Assembly: GCF_900129705.1 (NCBI RefSeq)
Contig: NZ_FQWO01000001.1
Span: 372,001 to 436,000, forward strand
Reading direction: 5' to 3'
From: Flavobacterium granuli
GTDB lineage: Bacteria > Bacteroidota > Bacteroidia > Flavobacteriales > Flavobacteriaceae
Length of the DNA: 64,000 nt
The number at the start of each line of letters is the position of its first letter. Position 1 is the stretch's first letter. This document shows, one piece after another, positions 51,518 to 60,772 of the stretch. The notes under the pieces are model-generated. The model was not told the origin of the DNA and searched no databases. It saw only the letters and a program-made list of their open reading frames with translations. The translations under genes were made by a program, and so were the position numbers.

Positions 51518-52315
51518 CTAATTCAAAATAAATCGGCGAACGACCTCAGCCACGCCATGATCATTATTAGAGGCTACAATCACATTCGCTCTGTCTCTCA
51601 ATTCAGGCGTCACATTATCAACCCAAACGCCTAATCCGGCGTATTCGACCATGGTTAAGTCATTGCCGGCATTCCCTACGGCAATAATCTCGCTTTGATG
51701 AATATTTAATTTTTTGGCCAATATTTTTATGCTGGCTGCTTTATCAATGCCATTTTGAGCCACTTCCAGAAAAAAAGGCTTCGACATACACACGCTTAAA
51801 TGCGGCATTGCGGCTTTCAAATCTTTTTCGACTTCTTTTAAATAAGCGGGCTCTTCTAGTAAAATACATTTAACAGCCGAAGAAGTAACCGCATCCTTAA
51901 AACTGGACACTTTATTATGATCTAAACCTGTTATATTTTTTTCGACATCAATATATTCACTATCGGTTTCACTGACAATTTTTCCTTCGATATAAGTAAT
52001 AATATGAGTCTTACTTTCTAGGCTGTAATCATACAATTCATGGATTTGCTTTTGAGTTAAAGTTTGTTCAAAGATTACTTTATCTTCTTTCAAATCCGTT
52101 ATTACGGCGCCATTATAGGAAATCATATAGGAGTTATCCAGTTGTAATTCCTTGGCAAACGGAAGCATTGCAGGCGTAGGTCTGCCAGAAGCCAGAATAA
52201 CATAAACCCCCAATTCCTGCGCTTTAAAAAGCATTTCTTTATTTTCGTTCGAAATCTTATGGTCGTCTGTCAACAGGGTATCATCCATGTCCAAAACCAG
52301 CATTTTATATTTCAT
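51518..52315 (-). CDS. HAD-superfamily Cof-type phosphatase
   Basis: A 265-residue phosphatase from the ATG at 52315; the longer start at 52375 gives an unlikely N-terminus. HAD motif I is LVLDMDDTLL, motif II LASGRP, motif III a Lys in the DKAASIKILAKKL region, and motif IV VGNAGNDLTMVEYAG. The Cof/C2 cap lies between about 85 and 190. It probably acts on sugar or nucleotide phosphates. The substrate is unknown. Confidence 0.9.
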   Translation of the reverse strand: MKYKMLVLDMDDTLLTDDHKISNENKEMLFKAQELGVYVILASGRPTPAMLPFAKELQLDNSYMISYNGAVITDLKEDKVIFEQTLTQKQIHELYDYSLESKTHIITYIEGKIVSETDSEYIDVEKNITGLDHNKVSSFKDAVTSSAVKCILLEEPAYLKEVEKDLKAAMPHLSVCMSKPFFLEVAQNGIDKAASIKILAKKLNIHQSEIIAVGNAGNDLTMVEYAGLGVWVDNVTPELRDRANVIVASNNDHGVAEVVRRFILN

Positions 52316-52407
52316 TTCTCTTTTCTGCTTTAAAATCCTTTTAAAAACAAAACCCTGACAGCAAAATAGCATCAAGGTTTTTATTTTATTTTAAAATGAA
52401 TTTGTTT

Positions 52408-52626
52408 TTAAATACTCAACCTAAATTCTTCAATAACCGGATTTACTTTTGCAAATTCCGTTTCCTGAACAAACAATTCCACCGCTGATCCCGAAGTTCC
52501 AAAACCGGCCAATCTAGCTGATTGAATATTATCCTTCATTAACACATCAATCCCTATTGCTTCGATTCTTTCTTTCAAAGCGATCGCTAAAATTTCACTT
52601 CCTGAAAACACTTTCATTAATCCCAT
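52408..52626 (-). CDS. DUF2007 putative signal-transducing protein
   Basis: A 72-residue protein (or 69 from Met4) with the DUF2007 fold: VFSGSEILAIALKERIEAIGIDVLMKDN, then VELFVQETEFAKVNPVIEEF. It is PII-like in pattern. Located between the HAD and DEAD-box genes on the same strand, 18 nt after the latter, probably one operon. Function unknown. Confidence 0.83.
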   Translation of the reverse strand: MGLMKVFSGSEILAIALKERIEAIGIDVLMKDNIQSARLAGFGTSGSAVELFVQETEFAKVNPVIEEFRLSI

Positions 52627-52644
52627 CTTATCTCTTTTTTAATA

Positions 52645-53301
52645 TTATTCTTCTTCGCCTTCTTCATCCTCTTCATCTTCCTCATCTTCCTCATCAATTT
52701 CAAACAAGAAAGGTTCTGTCATCATTTTATCAGCAAGGCTGTCTATTCTATCTGAGAGCTGTTCTGTAAAAATAATGCGCTGCGTTCTCACGATACTGTT
52801 TGAAATGCGCATAATTCTAGTTTCATGACGCAATTTCAAAATGGGATCTGCATCGTCCAGAATAAACATTTTCAATCGGTTTACATTAAACCCTGCAGTG
52901 GTAAACATATCACTCAACTTGTTTGGCGTACCTATTAGTACATCAACTCCACCCGAAACAAAGTTTTTATCATACTCCATGTCCCCTTTGTCATGGACTC
53001 CATACACATTCAAATCAGTATGCTTTCCGTATTTCTCAAAAAGTTCTGCCATCGCCAGAACCTTTGCTTTATCTTCTACGATAATTAAAGCTCTTGGTGA
53101 TTGCTCCCCTTCTTTCACTAATTGCTGAATGACATTGATGACAATTGTCGTAGTTTTTCCGCTTCCTTTAGGCGCAACAATAATACAATCGGCTCCACTT
53201 TTTATGGTTGAAAAAGTTTCCTGCTGCATCGCATTGGCTTCGGTTAAACCATTATCAATTAAGGTCTGCTTTAGGTCTTCGTTTATTTTTTTTAATTTCA
53301 T
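52645..53301 (-). CDS. one-domain DEAD-box protein with acidic tail
   Basis: A 218-residue protein with only the first RecA domain of a DEAD-box helicase: a Q motif-like NAMQQETF, Walker A APKGSGKT (43-50), GTPNKL (124-129) and DDAD (149-152) in place of DEAD. Motif III (SAT) is replaced by FTE. The second domain is missing altogether, and the last 18 residues are almost all Asp/Glu. It can hardly unwind RNA alone; a regulatory or partner role is possible. The neighbours show no second half, so this is not a split gene. Confidence 0.82.
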   Translation of the reverse strand: MKLKKINEDLKQTLIDNGLTEANAMQQETFSTIKSGADCIIVAPKGSGKTTTIVINVIQQLVKEGEQSPRALIIVEDKAKVLAMAELFEKYGKHTDLNVYGVHDKGDMEYDKNFVSGGVDVLIGTPNKLSDMFTTAGFNVNRLKMFILDDADPILKLRHETRIMRISNSIVRTQRIIFTEQLSDRIDSLADKMMTEPFLFEIDEEDEEDEEDEEGEEE

Positions 53302-53404
53302 TACTTATGATTGAAAGATTAAAAAATTGAAAAATTAAAAAATCACAACTGAAAGCTGAATCTTTAAATCATTAAATTTTTAAATCATTAAATTTATTTT
53401 TTAA

Positions 53405-54568
53405 TTATTTGGAAGCAAACAGCTTGACATCATTTTCGGAAATTTCGCTTCCGCCAAGGATAATCAAACGTTCCACCACATTTCTCAACTCACGTATATT
53501 TCCCGTCCAATCGTATTCCTGTAATAATTTAACGGCATCAGCAGAGAATTTCTTCAAGGCATTTCCCTGTTCAGAAGCAATTTTTTCGGCAAAATGGGAA
53601 ATCAACTTTGGAATATCATCCCGTCTTTCATTCAACGAAGGCACTTTTATTAATATCACTGCTAATCGGTGGTACAAATCTTCTCGAAAACGACCTTCGG
53701 CAATTTCCGTTTTCAAATCTTTATTGGTTGCCGCAATGACACGAACATCTACTTTTATATCTTTGTCGGCACCTACTCTGGTGATCATGCTTTCCTGCAA
53801 AGCGCGTAAAACTTTGGCCTGAGCCGAAAGACTCATATCACCAATTTCATCCAGAAAAATAGTTCCCTTGTCTGCTGCTTCAAACTTACCGGCGCGATCT
53901 TTCACCGCCGATGTAAAAGCACCTTTTACATGGCCAAACAGTTCACTTTCGATCAATTCAGAAGGAATTGCAGCACAATTCACCTCAATCAACGGGAAAC
54001 TGGCGCGCGCGCTTTTTTCATGCAATTGGTGCGCCACTAATTCCTTACCGGTTCCGTTGGGTCCCGTGATAAGGACTCTCGCTTCTGTTTCAGCTACTTT
54101 ATCAATCATCACTTTGATGTGATTGATGGCTTCGCTTTCGCCAATCATCGTGTAGTTTTTGCTGACTTTTTTCTTTAAAATCTTATTTTCTACTACAAGC
54201 TGTTTTCTGTCTAATGCATTTCTGACCGTATTCAACAATCGGTTGAGATCCGGCGGTTTCGAAATATAATCAAAAGCTCCTAAACGCATGGTATTAATGG
54301 CCGTTTCCATGTCGCCATGACCGGAAATCATCACCATTGGAATCTCGGGTTTTATTTTTTTTACTGCTTCAAGCAATTCAACGCCATCCATTTTGGGCAT
54401 TTTAATGTCGCACAAAACCAGATCATAGTCGTTGTTTTTTATTTTCTCATAACCGGCTACACCATCCTCGGCTTCTTCTACTTGATAACTGTCGCTTTCT
54501 TCCGAAAGTATTTTAGTCAATACTCTTCGAATTGCTGCTTCATCCTCTATGATTAAAATTTTACTCAT
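53405..54568 (-). CDS. NtrC-family sigma-54 response regulator lacking HTH
   Basis: A 387-residue regulator. The receiver domain has Asp54 (LCDIKMPKMDG) and Lys104. The AAA+ domain has Walker A GPNGTGKE (169-176), the sigma-54 contact loop as GAFTSA (216-221), Walker B GTIFLDEIGD and the arginine-finger region. It stops at the end of the AAA+ lid (GNIRELRNVVERLI...LFASK), without the Fis-type DNA-binding domain. It may activate sigma-54 promoters without an enhancer or through a partner. No histidine kinase is adjacent. Confidence 0.9.
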   Translation of the reverse strand: MSKILIIEDEAAIRRVLTKILSEESDSYQVEEAEDGVAGYEKIKNNDYDLVLCDIKMPKMDGVELLEAVKKIKPEIPMVMISGHGDMETAINTMRLGAFDYISKPPDLNRLLNTVRNALDRKQLVVENKILKKKVSKNYTMIGESEAINHIKVMIDKVAETEARVLITGPNGTGKELVAHQLHEKSARASFPLIEVNCAAIPSELIESELFGHVKGAFTSAVKDRAGKFEAADKGTIFLDEIGDMSLSAQAKVLRALQESMITRVGADKDIKVDVRVIAATNKDLKTEIAEGRFREDLYHRLAVILIKVPSLNERRDDIPKLISHFAEKIASEQGNALKKFSADAVKLLQEYDWTGNIRELRNVVERLIILGGSEISENDVKLFASK

Positions 54569-54616
54569 CTACATTTAATTTATTTGGCTCTGAAAAATCA
54601 AAAACTATACCTTTTA

Positions 54617-55933
54617 TTAGTATTTAAGCCATTTGTATAATTCTTTCCAAGTGGGTTTCTTACCGTACATCAATATTCCTACTCGGTATATTTTGGCAGC
54701 AAACCAAACTACTGAAAAGAAAGTTGCAAATAATAAGGTTACTGATATTGCAATTTGCCACAAAGGTACGCCAAAAGGAATTCGCATCAGCATGACAATG
54801 GGCGAGGTAAGCGGAATCATCGAAAAAACTACCGCTATTGTCCCATTGGGGTCACTCATTACACTGAAAAAACCAACATAAACACTCAACATCAATGGCA
54901 TAATAATAGGTAACAGAAACTGCTGTGAATCCGTTTGATTGTCTACCGCCGCACCGATGGCTGCATAAAAAGAACTGTATAGAAAATAACCTCCTATAAA
55001 ATAAACAACGAAACCGATCAAAATACTTGCAATAGGCAAATTCCACAACTCTTTAATATACATCTGAGCGGTACCGGCAAATTCATGTTGGGCTTGTTGC
55101 ATTAATTCCGGCGGTACTTTGGCTGTTGGCCCCACATTGACACCAAAAAATATAGAAGCAGCAAACATTAAAGAAAGTCCTATTACCGCCCAAATAAAGA
55201 ACTGAAGGATTCCCGCCAGTGAGGTTCCAATAATTTTACCAATCATCAATTGGAACGGTTTAACTGATGAAATAATAATCTCAATAATTCGATTTGTTTT
55301 CTCTTCGATAACACTGCGCATCACCATATTTCCGTAGATAATGATAAACATCATGATCAGATAACCAAAACCGCCACCAATGGCGATTTTTATCTCATTA
55401 AGCCCTTTTACGCTTTGTTCTCCCGAGGCTTTGGCTAAACTAATACTGACTTTTGATTGTGCCTTTTTGATAGCCAATGTATCTAAATGCGCCTTTTCAA
55501 GGTTGAGTTTAGTTATTTTTTGGGCAATTGTATTTTGCACACTTTCGATAAAAGAAATACTTGGACTGTTATTCGAAATGAATTGAATCTTACTTTCCAA
55601 ATCAGCCGCATCCGTTGTTTTTGGGATCACCAATAATCCTTCGTAACTTTCATTTGTAATGCTATCCTTTAGAAACTTAGTGTCTATCAACGATAAATCA
55701 AGGTATTTATAGTCACTTTTATTTTTATTTTGCGAAATGAACTCCTGAACAAAAAGTCCTGATTCATCATGGATGGCAATCCGCTTGGTATCTGCTTTCA
55801 TGGAGCTTAAATAACCCACAAAAGCCGCTATTGCCACAAACAATAACGGACTTAAAAATGTCATTACAATAAAGGATTTATTACGCACCTTGGCAATAAA
55901 CTCCCTCTTTATGATTAGTGATACAATGCTCAT
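54617..55933 (-). CDS. ABC transporter permease, NatB-like
   Basis: A 438-residue ABC-2 permease. One helix lies near the N-terminus (about 22-43), followed by a large extracytoplasmic domain (about 45-180) and five or six helices in the C-terminal half. The pattern GGGFGYLIMMFIIIYGNMVMRSVIEEKTNRIIEIIISS is typical of NatB/YhaP-type Na+ or peptide exporters. It lies 78 nt after the ATPase gene on the same strand. Confidence 0.88.
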   Translation of the reverse strand: MSIVSLIIKREFIAKVRNKSFIVMTFLSPLLFVAIAAFVGYLSSMKADTKRIAIHDESGLFVQEFISQNKNKSDYKYLDLSLIDTKFLKDSITNESYEGLLVIPKTTDAADLESKIQFISNNSPSISFIESVQNTIAQKITKLNLEKAHLDTLAIKKAQSKVSISLAKASGEQSVKGLNEIKIAIGGGFGYLIMMFIIIYGNMVMRSVIEEKTNRIIEIIISSVKPFQLMIGKIIGTSLAGILQFFIWAVIGLSLMFAASIFFGVNVGPTAKVPPELMQQAQHEFAGTAQMYIKELWNLPIASILIGFVVYFIGGYFLYSSFYAAIGAAVDNQTDSQQFLLPIIMPLMLSVYVGFFSVMSDPNGTIAVVFSMIPLTSPIVMLMRIPFGVPLWQIAISVTLLFATFFSVVWFAAKIYRVGILMYGKKPTWKELYKWLKY

Positions 55934-56011
55934 TTATTTTGCTTCTTATTTTGATTATTGAGTGCTGTTTTTTGATTTTTAAAATAAAAAAACAACCATC
56001 CGAATCCTATA

Positions 56012-56932
56012 TTATTTACTAACGGTTTGAATAAAAATATCGTTTACACTTGGGATTTTTTCCACAAAATGGGTTACTTGTCCGCGTTGTGTCAACACAT
56101 GCAGCAATTCATTAGGCAAGGAATTCCCCAATTGAATTTCGAGTTTCAACTCCTTGTTCAGTGATTTAAAATTAGCCGGCCCTACGGTAAATTTCTGAGT
56201 GATATCATACATCAGTCCTTCAACATTATCCGATAGAATCCCCACTTCAAAACTATTCGTCTTAAATTCTCTTTTGACATCTTCGAGCCTGCCTTCAATC
56301 AGTTTATTCGATTTGTGGATCAACGCAATATGATCACAAAGTTCTTCCACACTTTCCATTCGATGTGTAGAGAAAATAATGGTAGCGCCTTGATCTCTTA
56401 ATGCCAGAATCTCGTCTTTGATGATGTTAGCATTTACCGGATCAAAACCAGAGAAAGGTTCGTCAAAAATCAACAACTTGGGCTTGTGCAACACACAGAC
56501 CACAAACTGGATTTTTTGTGCCATTCCTTTAGAAAGTTCCTGGATTTTCTTGTTCCACCAACCTTGAATTCCCAATCGGTCAAACCAATATTCCAATTGT
56601 TTTTTAGCCTCAGCCTTAGACAATCCTTTCATTTGTGCCAAATACAAGCATTGCTCTCCCACTTTCATGCTTTGGTACAATCCTCTTTCTTCGGGAAGAT
56701 AACCAATGTATTGTACGTGTTTGGCTTGCAACTTTTCACCGTCAAGAATGATTTCGCCGCTATCGGGTAAGGTGATTTGGTTTATGATTCGAATAAGGGA
56801 CGTTTTTCCGGCTCCGTTAGGACCTAAAAGTCCGTAAATACTGCCTTGGGGAACGGTTAATGAAACTTCGTTGAGCGCTACGTAATCACCATATTGCTTT
56901 ACGACTTTATTGACTTCTAATAAGGTACTCAT
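56012..56932 (-). CDS. ABC transporter ATP-binding protein, NatA-like
   Basis: A 306-residue ATPase. Walker A GPNGAGKTS lies near 38, the Q-loop GYLPEERGLY follows, the signature is LSKGMAQKIQFV, Walker B LLIFDEPFSGFDP, and the switch His is in STHRME. A C-terminal extension of about 90 residues is usual in this subgroup. Together with the downstream permease it forms an exporter; the substrate is unknown. Confidence 0.93.
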   Translation of the reverse strand: MSTLLEVNKVVKQYGDYVALNEVSLTVPQGSIYGLLGPNGAGKTSLIRIINQITLPDSGEIILDGEKLQAKHVQYIGYLPEERGLYQSMKVGEQCLYLAQMKGLSKAEAKKQLEYWFDRLGIQGWWNKKIQELSKGMAQKIQFVVCVLHKPKLLIFDEPFSGFDPVNANIIKDEILALRDQGATIIFSTHRMESVEELCDHIALIHKSNKLIEGRLEDVKREFKTNSFEVGILSDNVEGLMYDITQKFTVGPANFKSLNKELKLEIQLGNSLPNELLHVLTQRGQVTHFVEKIPSVNDIFIQTVSK

Positions 56933-57027
56933 GCTGAATTTTTGAATTTGCTTCTTCAGTTAGGCCATTGTGGCCTTGCGGGTGTAAAAGTAAATAATTA
57001 GTAGCGAAATGCTTGCGATTGTTGCAT

Positions 57028-57060
57028 AAAAAAACCCATCCTCATTTTTATAAGGATGGG
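57028..57060 (-). terminator. dnaJ terminator
   Basis: CCCATCCT and AGGATGGG form an 8-bp stem; on the minus strand seven T follow. Confidence 0.85.
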
Positions 57061-57101
57061 AATTTGTATTTTAATAAAAAGGGATTAATACTGTTTTCTG
57101 T

Positions 57102-58217
57102 TTAAGAGAACATGTCTTTCACTTTTTCAAAAAAGGACTTGTCTGATTTTTCAGGATTAGGAATAAAATTTTCGTCGGTCATGTTTTTCTCGAAAAATTG
57201 TTTTTGTTCCTTGTTCAATGTTTTTGGAGTCCAAACATTTACATGTACCAGTAAATCTCCGCTACCATATCCATTGATACTAGGAATTCCTTTTCCTTTT
57301 AGTCGAAGAATCTTACCGGATTGAATTCCTTCTTCCAATTTGATTCTTACTTTACCATTGATTGCCTCAATATCCTTAGAAACTCCCAGAACCGCTTCAG
57401 GGAAACTCACATATAAATCATAATGTAAATTCTCTCCTTCGCGTTTCAAGAATTCATGTTCTAATTCTTCGATTGCCACAATTAAATCTCCTGGAATACT
57501 GTTTCCTGGCGCATCATTTCCTTTATTGGAAACTTTCAATTGCATACCGTCAACAACACCGGCCGGAATTTTTATAGAAACCGTTTCGTCTTCTAGAATC
57601 ATCCCTTGCGAATCCGCATTGGATGGTTTTTTATCTAAAATTTGACCCGATCCGCCACAAGTAGGACAAGTAGAAGCCGACTGCATTCTTCCCAAAATGG
57701 TATTGGTCACACGCATTACCTGACCCTGTCCATTACAAGTAGAACAGGTTTTATAACTTACTCCGGGAGCCTGAACTTTACGTTTTACTTTAACTTTCTT
57801 TTCTACTCCATTAGCAATTTCCTCCAAAGTTAATTTCACTTTGATACGCAAATTACTTCCTTTGGCGCGACGTACTCCGCCACCGCTTCTGCTTCCGCCG
57901 AAACCGCCAAAACCACCACCGAATATATCTCCAAACTGGCTGAAAATATCATCCATGTTCATGCCGCCATGACCACCGCCAAATCCGCCTGAACCATCAA
58001 AAGCCTGATGACCGTATTGGTCGTATTTTGCTCTTTTCTCTGCATCGCCTAAAATCTCGTAAGCCTCAGCGGCTTCTTTGAACTTATCTTCTGCCGATTT
58101 GTCTCCAGGGTTTTTGTCAGGATGAAATTCAATGGCTTTCTTTCTGTAGGCTTTCTTTATCGCTGCTGCATCAGCATTTTTTGAAACACCTAATATCTCG
58201 TAAAAATCTTTTTTCAT
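57102..58217 (-). CDS. dnaJ: chaperone DnaJ
   Basis: Hsp40 partner of DnaK, 371 residues. The J domain at 1-70 has HPD near 33-35, followed by a Gly/Phe-rich linker (about 75-115). The zinc region carries only two CxxCxGxG units (CSTCNGQG and CPTCGGSG) instead of the four of E. coli DnaJ. The C-terminal substrate domain is normal. It lies 88 nt after grpE on the same strand, so both are probably cotranscribed as heat-shock genes. Confidence 0.96.
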   Translation of the reverse strand: MKKDFYEILGVSKNADAAAIKKAYRKKAIEFHPDKNPGDKSAEDKFKEAAEAYEILGDAEKRAKYDQYGHQAFDGSGGFGGGHGGMNMDDIFSQFGDIFGGGFGGFGGSRSGGGVRRAKGSNLRIKVKLTLEEIANGVEKKVKVKRKVQAPGVSYKTCSTCNGQGQVMRVTNTILGRMQSASTCPTCGGSGQILDKKPSNADSQGMILEDETVSIKIPAGVVDGMQLKVSNKGNDAPGNSIPGDLIVAIEELEHEFLKREGENLHYDLYVSFPEAVLGVSKDIEAINGKVRIKLEEGIQSGKILRLKGKGIPSINGYGSGDLLVHVNVWTPKTLNKEQKQFFEKNMTDENFIPNPEKSDKSFFEKVKDMFS

Positions 58218-58305
58218 TATTATACTTTTGAATGTACTGACGCAAACGCATCACGTCTCTATACGATATAGGAAACAGATGCGAAAATCACATCTTCACA
58301 TGATA

Positions 58306-58887
58306 TTACTGACCTGTTACCACTTTTGGAAAACGAATAATTTTGTCTCCCAGTTTGTATCCTTTCTCAATAACGTCAACAATTTTACCTTTCAATTTAG
58401 GACTTGGAGCCGGTATTTGTGTAATTGCTTCGGCAAAATCAGCGTTAAAAGCATCACCTGCCTTAACATCAACTTGCTCTAAACCTTTAGCTACCAATGT
58501 GCTTTTTAATTTTTCATGAATAAGCTCCACCCCTTTCATCATCGCTTCATCTTCTGATTTAGCAATTTCAACAATGGCTCTGTCAAAATCATCTAAAACT
58601 GGCAACATCGACATTAAAACATCTTGATTCGCTGTTTTAAATAATTCGATACGTTCTTTTGAAGTTCTTCTTTTGTAATTTTCAAATTCAGCAAATAAAC
58701 GCAAATACTTATCTTTCTCTTTAGCTAAGTCTTGTGCTAATTGTTCTTCAACACTTAATTCATCAATCCCGCTTTGCTCTGCATTTGCATTTTGCTCTAA
58801 TGTCGTAGCATCCTCTATCTCTTGATTGATTTCTGTATTATCAGTAGTCATAGTACTTGTATTTTTAAAAATATTCTTAAACTTCAT
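58306..58887 (-). CDS. grpE: nucleotide exchange factor GrpE
   Basis: Exchange factor for DnaK, 193 residues (181 if started at Met13). It has an acidic, disordered N-terminus, a long dimerising helix (LAEFENYKRRTSKERIE pattern) and a C-terminal beta wing with VIEKGYKLGDKIIRFPKVVV-like sequence (here KVVTGQ). Upstream of dnaJ in the usual flavobacterial order, preceded by a recognisable promoter. Confidence 0.95.
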   Translation of the reverse strand: MKFKNIFKNTSTMTTDNTEINQEIEDATTLEQNANAEQSGIDELSVEEQLAQDLAKEKDKYLRLFAEFENYKRRTSKERIELFKTANQDVLMSMLPVLDDFDRAIVEIAKSEDEAMMKGVELIHEKLKSTLVAKGLEQVDVKAGDAFNADFAEAITQIPAPSPKLKGKIVDVIEKGYKLGDKIIRFPKVVTGQ

Positions 58888-58910
58888 TTTTTACACTTTT
58901 CTTTGGATTG

Positions 58911-58943
58911 CAAAAGTACTGCCAATTCTTGTAAAATGTCAAA
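58911..58943 (-). promoter_or_regulatory. grpE-dnaJ promoter
   Basis: On the minus strand TTTG (58943-58940), a 21-base spacer and TACTTTTG (58918-58911), 23 nt upstream of the grpE ATG. Confidence 0.6.
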
Positions 58944-59152
58944 TTGTCATTCTTTTTTTTAGATTCGAAATTATTCTCAAGAAGCACTTCAAATTATTAT
59001 TTTTTTCATAGTTTAAAATTTAATAAAATATTATGACTATCTTACCCTGATTATTTTTATGTTTGTTACTGAATCATTTTAGATTTAATTTTTCAAAAAA
59101 GAATTTAAGGTTGTTCGCTATAATAATTATTAATTCATCAGTACCTTATATT

Positions 59153-59187
59153 AAAAAAAGCTTTGTTTTTAAAACAAAGCTTTTTTT
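59153..59187. terminator. hisS terminator, bidirectional palindrome
   Basis: AAAAAAAGCTTTGTTTT and its exact complement form a perfect palindrome with A- and T-runs, 20 nt after the hisS stop. Confidence 0.85.
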
Positions 59188-59205
59188 ATTGACCGAAAAA
59201 TTATC

Positions 59206-60576
59206 TTAAGACAAACTATTCTTTAAAGTCTCAAAATCAACCGAAAGCTGTTCTCCTGTCACTAAATTTTTAAGCGAATACGTATTCGATTCCATTTCCT
59301 TATCTCCTGCAATTACAGCAAAAGGAATATGGCGTCTATCAGCATGTTGAAACTGCTTGGCTAATTTTGCATTATCAGGATACAATTCCACTTTTATCCC
59401 AGCAGCTCTCAAATCCTTAATTGCTTTCATCGCATAAAAAGCTTCCTTATCACCATAATTGATAAACAAAGCCTTAGAGGTTGCAGTAACGGTTTCCGGA
59501 AACAAATTCAATTCTTCGACAACCAGATAAATACGATCCAGTCCGAAAGAAATCCCAACGCCGCTCATGTTTTTCAATCCAAAAATACCGGTTAAATCAT
59601 CGTATCTTCCCCCACCGCCAATGGATCCCATGGCCACTCCTTTTGGCGGAGCCACTTCAAAAATGGCACCGGTATAATAATTTAAACCTCTTGCAAGGGT
59701 TACATCTAAATCTAAAATTGCAGATGACAATCCTAAATTCATCACCTTATCGCATATAAATCGCAACTCCTCAACTCCTTTTATTCCTTCTTCTGAGGCG
59801 GATAAAAGCTGTGATAATTTCTCTATTTTTTCCGAAATGCTTCCCGTGAAATTAAACAAAGGCTGCACTTTTGCAATAGCTTCCTCGGCAATTCCTTTTT
59901 CGATCATTTCTTTTTTTACGCCATCCTCGCCTATTTTATCGAGTTTATCCAAAGCCACGGTAAAATCAATCAATTTGTCTGATGCTCCAATTACTTCGGC
60001 AATTCCGGATAATATTTTTCGGTTGTTGATTTTAACTGTCACCCCTTCTAACCCCAAAGTCGTAAAAACAGTATCATACAATTGTACTAATTCTACTTCC
60101 TGCCACAGCGATTTCGATCCTACCACATCGGCATCACATTGAAAAAACTCTCTAAAACGTCCTTTTTGCGGACGATCAGCACGCCAAACCGGCTGAATTT
60201 GGTATCTTTTAAAAGGAAATTCAATATCATTCTGGTGTTGCACTACATATCTCGCAAAAGGAACTGTCAAATCATAACGCAAGGCTTTCTCTGAAATACT
60301 TGCCGTCAATTTAGTACTGTCTTTGCTTTCCAAATGAGCCGCATTGGCTTTCGCCAAATAATCTCCTGAATTCAAAATTTTAAAAATCAAACGATCTCCT
60401 TCTTCGCCGTATTTCCCCATCAGGGTTTCGGAATTTTCAAAAGAAGGGGTTTCTATAGGTTGAAAGCCAAATTTCTCGAAATTATCTTTTATGATTTGGA
60501 TGATATACTGACGTTTTGCCACCTCGGCTGGCGAAAAATCTCTTGTTCCTTTAGGTATGCTCGGTTTTGATGCCAT
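59206..60576 (-). CDS. hisS: histidyl-tRNA synthetase
   Basis: Class II synthetase, 456 residues. [13 protein letters not shown] lies at the start, motif 2 in [12 protein letters not shown] and [13 protein letters not shown], the histidine-binding [14 protein letters not shown] and motif 3 in GGGGRYDDL and [11 protein letters not shown]. The anticodon-binding domain covers the last 100 residues. Charges tRNA-His. Length normal. Confidence 0.97.
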   Translation of the reverse strand: MASKPSIPKGTRDFSPAEVAKRQYIIQIIKDNFEKFGFQPIETPSFENSETLMGKYGEEGDRLIFKILNSGDYLAKANAAHLESKDSTKLTASISEKALRYDLTVPFARYVVQHQNDIEFPFKRYQIQPVWRADRPQKGRFREFFQCDADVVGSKSLWQEVELVQLYDTVFTTLGLEGVTVKINNRKILSGIAEVIGASDKLIDFTVALDKLDKIGEDGVKKEMIEKGIAEEAIAKVQPLFNFTGSISEKIEKLSQLLSASEEGIKGVEELRFICDKVMNLGLSSAILDLDVTLARGLNYYTGAIFEVAPPKGVAMGSIGGGGRYDDLTGIFGLKNMSGVGISFGLDRIYLVVEELNLFPETVTATSKALFINYGDKEAFYAMKAIKDLRAAGIKVELYPDNAKLAKQFQHADRRHIPFAVIAGDKEMESNTYSLKNLVTGEQLSVDFETLKNSLS

Positions 60577-60650
60577 TTTTTATTGGATTTTTAGATCATT
60601 TGGAATTTTAGCTCCCGCGCTCGTTCTCAAAAGAACTAATCGGAAAGCAA

Positions 60651-60668
60651 TCCCGATAACTATCGGGA
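60651..60668. repeat. short palindrome TCCCGATA-AC-TATCGGGA
   Basis: A perfect 8-bp inverted repeat with a 2-base loop between hisS and the permease gene. This sort of CCCGATA palindrome is, from memory, frequent between flavobacterial genes. Confidence 0.5.
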
Positions 60669-60772
60669 CGTTAATCGTAAATTTTGATTGCAAATATCTT
60701 ATTTTTAAAATAAAAAATTACTCCTTCGAAAGCAAACTTGTAACAAAAATTGTATTTTCGTGTCAAACTGCT

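Larger units (their letters stand above)
58888..59205. other. intergenic region between hisS and grpE
   Basis: An AT-rich gap holding the grpE promoter at its right-hand part as read on the minus strand, and the hisS terminator at 59153-59187. Nothing else of note was seen. Confidence 0.5.

Noticed and set aside
52645..53301. DEAD-box gene as a pseudogene or split gene
   Set aside because: The frame is intact with a defined acidic C-terminus, and no second helicase domain follows in any frame before the next gene.
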